Source of the DNA: Strigamia acuminata | Taxonomy: Eukaryota; Arthropoda; Chilopoda; Geophilomorpha; Linotaeniidae | Direction of reading: 5' to 3' | Assembly: GCA_949358305.1 (NCBI GenBank) | Contig: OX442315.1 | Span: 31,894,427 to 31,958,426 of the forward strand | Length of the DNA: 64,000 nucleotides | Part shown: piece by piece, positions 1-13,535 of the stretch | How positions within the stretch are numbered: the first letter of the stretch is position 1 | How the letters are laid out: each line of letters opens with the position of its first letter | Notes under the pieces: model-generated | Databases searched by the model: none | What the model was told of the DNA's origin: nothing | What the model saw: the letters and a program-made list of their open reading frames with translations, nothing else | Program-made: the position numbers and the translations under genes

Positions 1-70
1 ATTATTTTTACGGCTTTCTAAAACTGTTTTTATATTATTTTATTTTTTGAATTAATTATTTGAATTGTAG

Positions 71-3000
71 TTGCAGGAAGCGAGATCCAGGATTAATTCT
101 ATGACAGACTTACCACACGACGCAGTGTCGTTAGTCTCAAAGGTTTCAGTTGGTAAAAACAAGTCGGAAGATAGTATACAATTATTGGTTCACGGAATTA
201 CAGAAGCAGGTATTTTTATATTACAAAAAGGTTACAAAAATGGAGTTTTTACACAAAATATTACAAATTAAGAGCAAAAATGTAATTTTAGTCAGAAAAA
301 ATTAAATTTTAGGCAGAAAAAATGAAATTTTAGGCAGAAAAATGAAATTTTAGGCAGAAAAATGAAATTTTAGGCAGAAAAATGAAATTTTAGGCAGAAA
401 AATGAAATTTTAGGCAGAAAAATGAAATTTTAGGCAGAAAAATGAAATTTTAGGCAGAAAAATGAAATTTTAGGCAGAAAAATGAAATTTTAGGCAGAAA
501 AATGAAATTTTAGGCAGAAAAATGAAATTTTAGGCAGAAAAATGAAATTTTAGGCAGAAAAATTCACATTTAAGAAAAAAATGGGATCTTTTTACCAAAA
601 ACTGAAAATCAATGTGCAAAAACGATACTTTTAGGTATAAAAAGCTCTATTTTTCCGTTTGCTTTCGTGGCGACACCGGCCTGGTAATCACTAATATTAC
701 TTTCGGTGTACTCAATTTTTTTTATCGTTATTTTTCAGGTGTTGAAATAAAGGAAGATCTTGTTCAAGTTCTTCAAAATCGTCTGGACGAGGCTGTTTTA
801 GATGTAATTGCAGTCACGTTGAGTAGAAATCCAATGTGCAAATTGACTGCCGAAGACGTTCAGTTCATTCAGAAGCCAAACGAGCCGCCAAAAGCCGTCA
901 TGCAGTTCACCATTTGTTCCCACGCGCAACAATATCTACAAGCGCTAAGCTGTTACTTGAAGCAGAATTTGCTGCAATTCCTCAACATGCCGAAATACAT
1001 CGATGCGAAACCCGAGTCTCATTTCCAAGACTACAATCCCAGCTGTTCGGAGAGCGAGGCACTCAAGGAAGGCGATGCATTCCTGTACAATCGACCACAA
1101 GGCTCGGGAAACAAAGGTCGAACATAAAACAAAATAAAAGAGAGAAAAATTAATTTTTGTTGTTTTAAATTAGGAATTGCTTTGATTGCGCTGTCGCTCG
1201 TCGATGGTCGTCAAGGAAATCCTGTTCAACATTTTTCTAGTCCCTCTCCGATCCCGCTCGATCATTTAGAAGCGCTTACGAAAAACGATTTCGAGTCGTT
1301 GACGTTCAGCCAATTGTACGTCGCGTCAAAGGAACCAACGAAATTACCAGGCAAGTTTTAAAAAAAAATTAAAAGTGTTTTTAATTTTTTAATATTTGTT
1401 TTCTTTGTAGGGCCGTGGAATTTGATTCAGTTACGGATTTGGCAGCGGGGGAAAATAGATTTAGAACACCTGACAAGCCGACTTTTAAGCGCCGTTCGTC
1501 ACGCATTGTGGGATGTCGTTATGGAATACCGTGTTCTCGTGGCTCCGTTAAACGAATGTCAGTTCACGGAAGGCCCGTCGTTTTGTTCGGAGCCAGTGAC
1601 CCCGATTAAAGGTTCTTTTAATCTCTTTCTTATTATTTTCTAATTTGTTAATCGTTTATTTTAACACGACGCAATTACTAGGTATATTAAATGAATAAAT
1701 AGTTGAAAGGTGATGGGAAAAATAGTACGGATTTATTAACAAGTGAGCAATTCCTTTGTGATTGTCAATTCCAGAACTACGATCGAAATCTTTGGGTGGC
1801 GCTGGTTGGTTGTATCCAAGATTCCCTCTTTCTTCCGATAGTAAGTTTAACCACGTAACTACACGCCCACATCGGGTTTTATTTTAAAATAATTTTCTTT
1901 TTTCTCTTCTGACTTCAAACGTAACTACGTAGTCTTTGTGTGCGTGTTTGGTGTTATTTTCGTGTCTTGTCTTGTCATGTTGTGTGCACAATTTTCGATT
2001 TACGGCAGCATCCGTCGGCCATTTTGGTTCTTACCACGACTCTAATGTAGTTTCTAATGGGTTTTATTTTCTCTAAACAGTTAGAGCAGACTTCTAGCTG
2101 CAGTAATAACACTATAATCGTTGCTATATCTAATGTTTTGGTAATGGTTCATGGGATAGATGATAGATGATAGATATAGCGTAATTATCCGGACGCCATT
2201 AGATTTGTGTTTACTTCCGGTGTCAATAATAATAATTTTTTTCTTCCAGTTTTTATAGTTTTAAAATCTCACAGTTGAGGCATCAATTGAAGTTTTTAAA
2301 AGAGAAATCCGTTAAACCAGCAATAAATTCTAATTAAACAATTTATGCCTTAATGATATAGATATACGTAGCACAGAATATTTGTAATTTGTTTTAAGTG
2401 TGTTATAACTTCTTTCCAACTTTGTCATAAGTTTATCACCGGAGCGTGAGGAAAATATTGGAAAAAATTAAAAATCAACGCAAATAATTTATTTATTTTT
2501 ATTTATTTAGACAAGAAATCATTCGCGACTCAAGCCTTAAATAAAAAGGACAGAGCGCCGTCGCCACTAACATTGGTCCAGGTATTAATTGTTCTAATGT
2601 ATTATCACGCCATTTTGTTTGTCTATTTCATGATTACGTAGCGGTAGTGCCTCATAATTCAATATCCTCTTACATCGTGCGCTCGTTTTTAAATGTTTTT
2701 TATTGTTTTTACTTAATACAAATCCTCCGTGCTTGAGCTAAATCATTGTGTATGTAAACAGGTTAAATTTCGAGAGTTTTCTTCCTCTGTGCCTGATCTC
2801 ATCATCAAAACTCGTTCGCCCGTGGCCTCCCCCAAGGAACCCGTCTCTGCTTTTAAGGTGAAATGTCGCTGCCCTGCATAACTTATCATAAGTCATCTTG
2901 CAAAGCGAACGTTTATAGTATTTCATAACCTAATTAGCAATGGAATCGTTTTGTATCGTTCATAATCGAATTTTAAAAACTAATTTATTTATTTTAAAGT

Positions 3001-6000
3001 TTGTTTTAATTTTTGAATGTTTAAGTCGGTGGGATCTCCGAGCACTTCCGCTCATAAAGGATCTGAAACGGAACTACCGAATGCTGATACTACTGACAGA
3101 GAAAAACTACATCCGATTTTTGCTACAACTATTGTGGATTGGATGGAATTTGCCATTGATCTTGGTATTTTTATTTTAAATTTAAATGTTTTATTTTTAT
3201 TTTAGATATTTAATTTTTTTTTTTTTAGGTGTGCCAACAGTTTGGAAGCATTCTTTGCGTCTTGATTCGCGTTATTCCGTCGATTTTGTGCTTGCGGAGT
3301 TGCACTCGGTGCTAAATACGAATGCAAACGATACAACTTTAAAGGCGTTTAGAAAAGTTAAAATACAAGGAGAAGATGTTTTTCTACCGCATGCTATTTC
3401 ATTGAGTGTTTTGAAGGTCATTACACTTATTTTTCATATTTTTCTCATTTTTTTTCACAAATTTTTCTTTTATTTTTACGAATTTCATTATTTTCCCGTA
3501 TTTTCAATACAGCAAAAAGAAAAACGAGCAGACCACAGCTCAGACAGTGCAAAGAAAGCATCCGGAAGAACTAACGATTTTATATTAATTGGCCGTGACA
3601 CTAAACAGTGGAGAGCTAGCATTAACTACTTGTACGAAGACTCCTGGTCTGAAACTCCATCACTGCTTAATGCTATTAGTAAAAACAAATTCCCCTTTTT
3701 TTTATTTTTATTTTATTTAAATTAATTTAATTTTTTTTAACTTAATTTAGTGCACAGAAACGATCAAAGATTTCCATCAATAGTCGTAAACAATGATCAA
3801 TCGGACCGTGGAGAGAGTACAAGCTGTCCAGCAACAGCCGTTCCTCCAAACGCAGTAGTTACGCCGGGTGCAGTGAGTTTTAGTGGTGTGTCTTTAGCAG
3901 GGGGAGCATCGACCGATGGAAATCTTTTCGTGTTTATACCGCGACAAAAGTTACTCTTAGTTGCAGTTTACGATAAAGTGGTAAGTTTTCATCCGTAAAA
4001 TATTAATTCATAAATTTAATTATTGTTTTTGTGTTCCAGATTGATATTTACGGTTACAACTGGTCTTCCGAACTTGTAAATAAGTTACAGAAACAAACTT
4101 CGCGCTTGGTGCAATGGAATAACGCCAGATCGAAACTGTTGACGAACATTGTGTTGCAAAAAATGGGTCTGTTTCATGAAACTGCCGCCAGGAAATCTGA
4201 TAAGGAAACTTTCGTAATGATTCACTACAAATTAACTGCGAATTTATTCATCATTTCATTTTATTTTGTTTAGAAAGCATCCGAAATCGATTTATTCAAA
4301 TTGACTTCACCGCCGACTCGAGATACGCAACCGGCTTTTCCTTTGCGGCGCCAATCTTCGTCCCAATCGAATTTAAACATAGAAAATGTTTTCCGTGACA
4401 ACCAGCCATCTCGTCCGGTGCATAAGACTCCGTACAACCACATTAAAGATCCGGTTTTAAAACATAGTCAACAAGTTCAGGAATTACGTAACGCTGGGAA
4501 AAAAGGTCTGATCAATTGTAATTAATTAATTGATCTAAAACTAATTTTATTTTATTTTTTATCATAAACTAGAGCAACAAAAAAAATTGAGTAATCTGTT
4601 CCTAAATAGTCCGACACACAGCAACGCGTGCTTAAAGGAGGAAACCTTACAGCTTTTGAAGCAGAGTTCGAGGATCGAGCATTATTGCTTAACGCCACTT
4701 CTGTTTTTACCTCAGTGGAGATTAAAAGTGGCCGGTGCTAGAGATTACACGATTCCTTCGTTCTCACAAGCGGGAATTGTAGAGTCTGTGAGTTAATTAC
4801 AATTATTTTGAAAAGAAAACGTTCAATTTTTAGGTCTAATTTCTTAAAATGTTTTGACAGAGACCTCGCATGGAATCGGAAATACCGACCAAGTTCTTCG
4901 ATCGTCGGAAAAGCATCACGTTACCCATCGGAAACTCGGCTCAAAACTCTCCAATTCTCAAATCGTACAGACCGTCCAACGACGAATATTGGCACGCGCC
5001 ACTTTCCGTCAGTTATATTCATGAATTCACTCAATATTTACAAAATCTTGGATTCGTTCCGCTTCAGCTACGCTCGAACGAAAAGAAAAAGTAAAAAAAA
5101 ATGTTGTTGGAAATTGTGGATTTATGAATTTGATGTTTGAAAATTGTAATTTCAGTGGCGGTGCCGAGGAATCGCAGCAACCGGTCGGCTTGAATTTAAA
5201 AAACAACATGTGTCACGTGCAGAAATCCTTAATCGGCGGCTCCATCATCATACTCGAACTGAGTATCAGCGAGCCCTATTTTTCCGTACGGATGTACTGC
5301 TTGGAAGCGGGACGGATTTATCCCGACCGTACGAAAAATCTCCAAGTAAGTGCGAAATCCGCGAAATGAAAATATTTTTGTTAATAAAATTTTCAATTTT
5401 TTTTTCAGTTTACATCGACGTTTGTCGACGAATGTGACAAGCTGAAGACATTAATTCATCTTCATTCTTTCACTTACGATTACCACTTACGGAGCATTCA
5501 TTCGTACATTTCCGGACGTCAATTGATCTTCCGCCAAGGATATCACCTGACAAGTTTTCTGGAAGATTTTGTGCGATATTACCAAAAATCGCCCAACTTT
5601 GCGTGGAATTTGGTGTCCCAAGGTGAGAAAAATTAATTTAGAAGCTAAAAGTTGTATCAAATGCGAATTTCATCGTTCCAGATATCCTCACCAGCGATAA
5701 CGCGACAACTCCGGCGTGTCTTCTCTACGACCATTTACTCAACCACGACAAATTATACGGAATGCGCGTTCTACGAATGGTGCCGTTCGTCCAGGACCAC
5801 GAGCAAGAGGTCGACAACGAGTACGTGTTGGTTCAAATCAGCAACAAAAAGGTGTCATACAAAGACGGGAACGAAATGCGAAGAACCGACGATTTCGACA
5901 TTAGTTTACTCATTTCCCACGACAAAACACCGCACGACGGCGGCTCCGAGCAATACACACTTGTGTTGAAATACTTCATCATTCTTACGAGTCGACGAGA

Positions 6001-7087
6001 ATTGTACCCACGAGCCGTCGTGGATAAGAAACTGGGAAAATTCCGCACCGTGGCCACGGCGTCGCCGATTCCGTCGCGGAAAGTGAGCACTACCAGTTTC
6101 GACAAGTTCGATTTCACCAAACTGGACAACGCACCGTCGAGGAAAGTGAGTTCGACGGATTCGGTGAAAATCGAAGAAGTTTTCGCCGATAACGAGGCTC
6201 TGGAGTGCATGGAGGACGTCCCGGTCGATCTGACCGATAAATCGCGCACCGACAGCTTGACCGACTCGGAGAATTGCAGCGTGGCCCAAAGTCCGACATT
6301 TAATCATCGGTTCGGACGAAGTCAAACGAGCATTCGGCAAGAATCGGTCAATTATTTGGGCTATTTTAGCACGAACGAGGAACTGATGAACCAAATAATG
6401 CAAGAACAAATCGAAACTGCCAAGTCGAACCTCACGAAGATTTTGGACTCGGCGATAATTCATTGTCGGAGGGATTCCTTGTGGAAGAGGCTCTTGATCG
6501 GTGTGAGGGACAATGACGACAGAAAAAAGAGGGAGGATCGTAGGGAGTTGATGAATTTAGGCTTGAATTTTAATGAATTTACCGAGTTACTCACGCTCGT
6601 TGTTGTCCAACGGTTGAATGACATCGATGCGAATTTAAATCAGTTGTTCAATATGCACATAACGTGGTATCAAGGATTGGCTAAAGTCTTGGTTAATAAG
6701 TATCCTGAAATGCATCGATTGTTTATTGATTCTGACGCCGCGATTCAACATGTGGTATGTTTAATTTTGTGTATATTTTAGGGATTTTAATGGATTTTTG
6801 TTTTTTTGAAGGTGATTCTTAATCCAAATTATCAAGGTGATATGTGTATTTTGCTGTCTGTGGAATCGCAAACGAATAAGGCGGTAATTTTTAGTAATTT
6901 TGGTGTTGGTTTTTATTTATTTTTGACATTTATATTTTGATAGAGTTTGAATGTGATTCATCGGGTGTCGGTGCCGCAATTTGAACACACACCGGAAAAG
7001 CCCAGCTATCATGTTTTGGCTGTTCAGACGTTGGTTGAAGATTTCGTTAATGCTTGTTGTTATCATTTGTGGACTGGCATACTGTGA
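71..7087 (+). CDS. SZT2: SZT2 (KICSTOR complex subunit), C-terminal part, 20 exons
   Basis: SZT2 is the scaffold of KICSTOR, which holds GATOR1 at the lysosome and restrains TORC1 when amino acids are scarce. Exons read by hand, with every splice phase agreeing: 71-209, 739-1116, 1174-1350, 1411-1611, 1775-1840, 2511-2581, 2762-2857, 3026-3164, 3229-3416, 3513-3678, 3751-3980, 4040-4213, 4274-4505, 4573-4787, 4861-5090, 5156-5345, 5409-5622, 5682-6754, 6812-6883, 6944-7087. They give about 1,464 residues; family members exceed 3,000, so the start lies left of the window. Recognition rests on family-like blocks such as AFLYNRPQGSGNKG, HYCLTPLLFLPQW, DECDKLKTLIHLHSFTYDYH and the C-terminal HLWTGIL. 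The linker at about 6060-6330 is serine-rich and low in conservation. The intron after 1350 starts with GC rather than GT. AATAAA at 7272 fits the 3' end. The identity is from remembered family features, not a search. Confidence 0.88.
296..565 (+). repeat. 20-bp minisatellite in an SZT2 intron
   Basis: About 12 perfect tandem copies of a 20-bp unit (AATGAAATTTTAGGCAGAAA) occupy 321-560, with degenerate copies at both edges. The array fills the intron between the exons ending at 209 and starting at 739. The near-identity of copies suggests recent expansion or ongoing homogenisation. The rest of the intron shows no gene. Confidence 0.97.
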
Positions 7088-8994
7088 TGTTATTAATTTT
7101 TTTTAGAAAAAGTACAATTTCTGGTTTTTAATTTTTTTTTTTATATATATTGTATCAAATTATGTTGCTCAATTTTCTTGAAATACTTGATCATTGCTCG
7201 TGATAATTAAATATTTTGATTGATTTTATTTTAGTATATACGTGAAAGGAGTCGTAAATTAGTATGAAAGAAATAAAATGATGTATTTTTCTCAGTAAAT
7301 TAATTTTTGCTTCGTATTTATTTATTTATTTAGTTATTTATCGGTATTTAAATTTATAACGCGCGGTCATTTTACCTTTCGTCGATAGATGGCGTTAAAT
7401 CGAAACTTTAGTTACGTCACAAAGAGGGAAGTTTGTCTACGTTGTACGGAACTACCCATCAATAAACCTAGAACTTTTTCACCTCATTTTGTTTTCGCAG
7501 CATTGTGATTTATAAGCGATACAATAGACGTGCAAATTTGTTTCATTCTTGGACGAAAAAAGAATGCGAATCGGAGAAGAAAAACACAAGTGAAACGAAG
7601 ATTGAGATTCCATCTGATGTCTTTGTGCTCATTGGACCATCGCTTAGACCTACATTTAAAGAGGAACGATAAAACCCACAAAGATAAACTCAATTTTCTC
7701 ATTTAAAACTGACAAAGGTTTGACTCACATCTGTTTCAAGTGACTGCAAAAATAACAGCTCGTTTTTCTCATAACAGGAAACAAAATGGATTCGTAAAAT
7801 CAAAATTAGGCCCAAAAATGGCTGACGAAATGGACCTGGTTTCAAACATTGAGGTAAAACTATTCATTGAATCATTTACCGGACAAATATTGATGCACAG
7901 AGAGGTTGTTGTAGTGGTTTTTCAATAATTGTTTCAATTATGAGTCATGGAATGGATTGTTTCATGTAAATGTTTTAGTTTTGTATTTCAATATGGATGA
8001 TGGAAGGTAAATAACTAAATATTAGGTGAACGATCCTCAAATTTCACGTTTGAATGAGTGGCAGGAAATTGTCGGATGGTGATAAAAGGAATTTTAATTA
8101 AGCGCACATCACACTCTGGCTTTTGGTTTATTTTATTTGGTTTTATTCATTATTTTGAAACCAAAAAAGACAGAATTACTGGAAATAGTAAACACGCTTG
8201 GAATATTTTTTTTTCAGACATTTAAAATATTGTAGTAGGTGGTATAACAATTTGAGTTTGAAATTTAAGATATACTGATAAGGCCAACTTCATTGAGATT
8301 TTAGGTTAATGTCTATTGAATCAGGATATTGGCTCGATTTGTTGCGAATTGCGATCTATACCATACAAAGAAAGGGAAAAAAATAGTATAGAAATATATA
8401 GGTCGTAAGAAAAAGATTTAAATACGCTAATGACTAGGTATGCGTGAGTTATTGAGTCGTAATCGCAAGTACTGCTAGTTGATATTTGGTTTTACCAGTT
8501 TAGGGACTCGAGTACGGAAGCGTATTGCCACCATACACTTTTTTCTTAGTAAATTCTTGATGTTTTAATTTTTTTTTTACAAAAAAAAAAATTGTGGTGT
8601 AAAATGAGTGGGAAATGTAAATAAAAACATCTCTCCGTTGCTATCTAAAAGTGATCTGAGGGAACCACGGATTAGATAAATGAATTGAATGTTCGAATTA
8701 AACCAGTGAACCGAATCTAATCATAACTCATAAAATTGATTTGAATCTTTATTTATTTTTTTATAATAAAAAAAAAAATTAACCGACACTGATTTTATTT
8801 TATCGTTATTTATGTTTATTTATTTTTCTAAAAATTTCTAAAATTATTTTTTATCCCCCCTAGTGGGGATTAACGGAAAGAAAAAAAAGTACCCAACCCT
8901 AGTGTGTTATTACTCTTAGTTTTGGGGGTTTTGAGGGGTGCAGAGTGCCACAGACAAGGTTATTGAGGTTCAGTGAAAACACAGGTGCAAAAGT
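7088..8994. other. SZT2 3' UTR and intergenic stretch
   Basis: After the SZT2 stop there is an AT-rich 3' UTR with an AATAAA at 7272-7277. The rest, to 8994, has only short unsupported reading frames. A GC-richer patch at 7360-7450, including GATAGATGGCG, could be regulatory. A- and T-runs at 8570-8595 and 8755-8780 look like degraded repeats. I see no gene here. Confidence 0.5.
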
Positions 8995-9075
8995 ATGTCG
9001 GGTTTTAACCCGGAAAATGATGGGAGAAAAATATGGAAAACACCGCCGAAATATTTCATTTTAGGGATGGAAATG
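8995..9075 (+). CDS. Candidate first coding exon of the AKAP2-like gene
   Basis: An ATG at 8995 opens 27 codons (MSGFNPENDGRKIWK...) ending at a possible donor ATG|gtcagt at 9075 in phase 0. Both the exon-like block at 9604 and the one at 11098 begin in phase 0, so this could feed either. The donor match is moderate, and no homology is recognised. Beyond 9075 the frame runs into a hydrophobic AT-rich stretch, as expected for read-through into an intron. Confidence 0.3.
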
Positions 9076-9603
9076 GTCAGTTCGTTTATCTATTTTTATC
9101 TTATATTAATTATTGTTGTTCTTTATATTTTTTTTTGGGTAAAAATTCGGTGCAATAGAATTTATAATATTTTTAGGAATGCGTGAGGCACGCGCTTGAG
9201 GGGTTTGACTCACTGAGGTTCCCCTTTTCCCTGACCTGACCTTGTTTGATTGAAACTCAGGTTTAAAAGAGCAAGTAAATTTATTTACAAAACGACTTCC
9301 CTACTTTATTATTATTTATTATTATTATTGTTATTATAAAAAAAAATTTTCTCGACATTTTTATGTATGTTTTAAAAATGGCGTCAAAATTACAAACCCA
9401 ATTGAAGAAGTGTGTTATTAACTTGACCCTGAATTCTGTCTCATTAACTGGTTTAAGCAGACACATTAACCAGAAAATAATTTTTTTTAACCAGAACGTG
9501 AAATATATTAAAAAATCGTATCCAAAATTTAAAAAAATTGTTCAGAAAAATTTTTTTTTTTAAAATTTAAATTAAAAAAAAAAAATTCTTTTTGTTAAAA
9601 TAG

Positions 9604-10009
9604 TTGTTTGGCTGGTTAAGGTCGATCATTGAGTTTAACCTTTTTGTAAAACCCTTTGAAGAGGTGCAATGGAACGCAACACAGAGCGGCGGGAAATGGC
9701 GCGTGACGTCGGACGCGCGCCTAATTTTAAAAAAAGCGGCCGAAGTCAAGGAACTGAAACCAAGTTTAATTCCTCCATTGACCGAATCTGATATTCCGAG
9801 TCGAGTCAAGAGCATTTGTCCGCGTTTGTTGCACTTGCACCTTCGCGTCTGCGAGTCCGCTTCCGAGTATCTTATCAACTTGTCTCTTGCAAGTGGTGCC
9901 AACGAACAAAAAAGTCGCTCACACCTTCCCGCTAATCCCCATGATAGTAACTGCAGCTTCGCGTGTTTACTGGGCAGTCACGTGGTTTTGGATCTCAGTA
10001 TGGAAATTG
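9604..10009 (+). CDS. Candidate alternative exon upstream of the AKAP2-like body
   Basis: A 406-nt stretch, GC-richer than its surroundings, is open in one frame with no stop. It is preceded by an acceptor-like T-rich tract ending TTAAAATAG and ends at a good donor (attg|gtaggt). It starts in phase 0 and ends in phase 1 with a single g, exactly what the shared exon at 21173 (starting ct) needs to make a GCT codon. The 135 residues match nothing I know. The only in-frame ATG is the second-last codon, so it needs an upstream coding exon such as 8995-9075, or is non-coding. The opposite strand is also open over much of the block, which lowers confidence. Confidence 0.35.
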
Positions 10010-11097
10010 GTAGGTAACAAAAGGGGTCAAAGTCAAATGCTAATTACCTTTTAGAGATTTAGTTTAATGGGAGGAGATCAGGAGAATTTCATATTTTTTA
10101 TTTTGGTTTTTTTTTTTGGTTTGTTGTCGTGGCAACGAATGTTATCTCGCAATTCGTTATCTTAAGCAAGGCCATTTGTCATAAAAATGGCTGATTTTAG
10201 TCATTTTACAGCCCTCAAATTGTATTATGGGCTTTATGAGGGATAAGCACTACCCTTGGGTCGTAAATTCCTCAACACCAGTTGGTCTCGACGTTTGTGT
10301 CACTCACAAAACAAATGTCACGAGTTTGGTTTTTATCTTGGGTTCAACAGACCACAGGTAAACGAGGTGCCGGTGCTAAAGTTGAAGTGAAAATGAGACG
10401 TTTTGTGCAGTGAATTGAATACACGGTAAGGTTTGCAATATTTGACGTTTGTTTAATGTCGAAACGTTAATTATTGGCTGCTGACAATTTAATTTCATAA
10501 TTTTTTACCTCTAAGTCATTAGGTAAGTTCAAATTGGTTGAGAAAATACTTAAGTGTGCTAAATAAACGAATATTCAAAGCGAAATCGACTAAAAGATGG
10601 CAACTTGATCGCAAATCGCGTCATTTTTGAGCAAAATAACGTTAAAAAAAGCACCGACTGTCTAAATTCACAGTAAACTGGTTTCTAAAATTTGACACCG
10701 CTTAACCTTGTAATAATGGCCCAGTGTTTGTCAACCTTATCAGTGCTGGAATTTCGAAATTGGACATGGTTTGCATCGTGTAAAGAAATAAAATATAAAT
10801 ATTCAGCAGTTTGGAATGCCATTAAGCTACTTAACGTGTCGAATGCAAATTTTTAAGATATGATAAAGTGACCAGTAGTAGAACTGCATCCCCTTTTAAA
10901 GAAATAAGATTAATTTCGGCGAGTAACGTTAATTTGTATTCAACTTTGTATTCGTCCTGTCAATTTGCTTAACGAGGCATCACATCCTCATGAACTAAAA
11001 TCTGCCGGTTTGAGGTGAACGACATTTTCTTATTGAATTCTCATCATTATTCATCTTCTTTTTTTTTCTTCTTCTTTTATTTCTTTTCTTCTTCTAG
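10010..11097. other. Intron or alternative promoter region
   Basis: No coding region is seen. A donor-like site (acacg|gtaagg) at about 10424, in a GC-richer patch from about 10340, could end a 5' UTR exon that joins the acceptor before 11098; the patch has only a short upstream reading frame (ATG then TGA). The stretch ends in a strong polypyrimidine tract at 11058-11097. Confidence 0.35.
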
Positions 11098-11494
11098 ATA
11101 ACTCCGCCGCAGAAATCCATCACCGATTCGCATACGTGCGTGGACGGACCGAGGGATTTCTCCGAGGCCATCGCTGCCAGTTTCGAGGTCCTGGGCGACC
11201 CCGCAGCTGTAAACGCCTGCATCTCATTGATAAAAACTGAGTGTCACGCGCAGGAAATGAAAAAATCGAGGGTCGTGGAGTTGTCTAGGGTTTGTGACAG
11301 CATTTCGAAGTGTGGCGACGAGGAAATGGCCAAGGAAATGAATAACTCTTACGTGTTGCGCATCGACACCGATCAGCCGGCCGATGGCGTGTATGTGGCG
11401 GCGTGCGTCAATTTAACCGAATCGGATGAGGATGCTAATGGGGGCTCGAAGGAGTTAGAAAGCGGGGGAAAATTTGGATGGAATGGTGAAACAG
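11098..11494 (+). CDS. Alternative 5' coding exon of the AKAP2-like gene
   Basis: A 397-nt exon follows a long T/C-rich tract ending CTTCTTCTAG and ends at aacag|gtattt. It is open throughout, and encodes 132 residues plus one base with the character of real protein: DGPRDFSEAIAASFEVLGD, several cysteines and an acidic end. Its phase-1 end joins exactly to 21173 (g+ct, alanine). The first in-frame ATG is at 11257, so either translation starts there or an upstream phase-0 exon such as 8995-9075 supplies the start. I do not recognise a domain. Polypyrimidine tract, phase match and composition together make it a likely exon. Confidence 0.6.
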
Positions 11495-12299
11495 GTATTT
11501 GTGATTTTTATTTATTTATTTATTGGTTTTGAATTGAGTTTTTGGTCGATTTTTGGTGCCCTCTTGTGGCGTTGTTGCGGTACTTCGAGCGGAAATGAGT
11601 AGAAACTGAGAAAAAAAATTCTGAGGGAGAATGCGAGGAATTTGTGGTGTTTAGCGATGATGCGTGAATTTAAATGTGGATAAAAACGCTGCGGTGATTT
11701 CTGTTTTTATTTTTTGTTATTTTACGGTCATTATCACTCGTCAGGTTCTGAAATGCTTGGGTGAATGTCTGCGTGTTGGTTGTGTCGTCCAAGAGTTTCA
11801 TTTAACATTGTGTTTGCGACGAAATTCATTCTTCGTTATTGAGTTTTCTGCACTGTGTCCTTAATTAACTGTGTCTACGGCCTGTGGTGAGACGAATTGA
11901 AATTGAGAGGCCACCTTGCGAGGCTTGTGCAGGGTCTCGTCAAATGTGGATTGAGGAACGTCGGTACAAAATGTCACTAACTTGAGTACAACTATGAATT
12001 GTTCTCATTCTCAGTCCCAAAATAAAGCGATAAGTTTTAGCTGATTTCTTCATAAAAAAGAGTTTAGTTTTAATGGATGTTTAAGGACTGAATTTGAAAC
12101 AATTTTCACTCCACACCCCATACCGTTACCGACACCTGGTGCCAAATATTGCTAGCTGGGGCTTTATGGTCAGTGGTCACTGGTCATACACTGTTTGGAT
12201 AGGGATTTGGGAGTACCAATTTTAAAACATTTGGAGGCAGCAAAATATCTTTTCGGCTTGGGGCACTGGAAGGCCTTAATTTAGCCCTGGTTATTTGAT

Positions 12300-12557
12300 T
12301 ACCGTATTTTAGCGATTGAGAGTTGCCCTCGAATAGTAGCCGCCGCTGAGACGCCAAGAATACCGTATTTTTGCAAAAGTACCGTATTGTTTTCGCATTT
12401 AACCTCACGAACGATGAACGTACGCTTCGTTCGTGACGTTCAGACTTCGTTAGTTACATTAAACAAATGTAACAAACGAAAAACCGAAATTGTAATTGCT
12501 AACAAAAATGGCAGTTTTGAATAAGAGCCGTGGCTCTTAATCGATAAAATACGGTAG
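12300..12557. mobile_element. Small non-autonomous DNA element with inverted ends
   Basis: The left end begins TACCGTATTTTAGCGATT and the right end, read on the other strand, begins CTACCGTATTTTATCGATTA. The terminal arms also share an AGAGnnnnnGCTCTT-type core (CTCTTAATCGATAAAATACG on the right). The inside contains two further copies of ACCGTATTTT. No protein is encoded, so this is MITE-like; the superfamily is undetermined. Confidence 0.65.
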
Positions 12558-12948
12558 TTTTTGCTCAATTATAAAATTGTTGGATATTGATAACCCCTTA
12601 AAAACACAAACGGCAAATATTGAAAGTTATTGAATGAGCGTGTAATTTAATCACAGCATCACACATGAAAAATTGAGATTTGGATTTGCAGTATGTGACA
12701 AAAGTAATGCACCTGGTTCCAACTTTCCATCTTTCATAGTTTAAACATCAAGTCACCTCACTCAGATATCAAATAGATGGAAATTTATAGTAACTTGTCG
12801 CCTTCTTCCAATTCAAATTAAAAGGATGTTTTAATTGATAATTTTCTCTTCGTTTGAAAACCACTTTCTCATAAACGCATTGGACAAAAGGAATGCTAAC
12901 TCCAATAAAATTTTACAGTTTTTGTGCAAATTTACTGCTCTACTGCAG

Positions 12949-13330
12949 CATAGTATATGAGTGGCCTTTTTCCTATTGGCTGAGCCATTTTACTGGTGTA
13001 GTGATACCAAAAAATAGATCAAAACACCAGAATTGCACTTGATGTACAGACGTAATCGAAAAAAAAATCAAAAATTGTTTGCTTTCCTCACAAAGCAACC
13101 AATAAACTGAACAAACATGAATATTGAAATATAAACAGCATAATACTTGATTTTGTGAATGGGAACAACATTTTATTATAAAATACAAATAAAAATACAT
13201 TATTTTAATCATTATAATAATCAAAAAAATTAAGAAAAAAGTAAACTACTTTTCCCGATGAGAAGACACAGTCTACAGTTAGGAGTAATGAGGTTGGGCC
13301 AATGGGAGAAAGGTCACTCTTATACTATGC
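12949..13330. mobile_element. MITE-like element, copy 1 of a tandem pair
   Basis: The two ends are inverted copies: CATAGTATATGAGTGGCC on the left against GGCATAGTATAAGAGTGACC read from the right. Both continue into TCCTATTGG/TCCCATTGG and an ACTGGTGTAG-type block. The A/T-rich centre carries no gene. A second related element lies 200 bp downstream. Confidence 0.7.
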
Positions 13331-13535
13331 CAGAGTATAGTACTTTTTGTTTGCTACGTTGCAAAATTGCCCCTAAAACTAGCAAAAAAAAATTGATGGT
13401 CGCATACCGTATTCACCAATTGGCTGTTGCAAAAGCCCATTTCAAGTGGCATTTTGAGCTTAAAAGAAATTTGTATTGCTTTACAAATCAAACTTTAATT
13501 TGATGGTATCTGATGGAAATCAGCTGATTTATATC

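Noticed and set aside
5833-6463. Minus-strand frames of 138 and 185 codons
   Set aside because: They are shadows of the large SZT2 exon 5682-6754.
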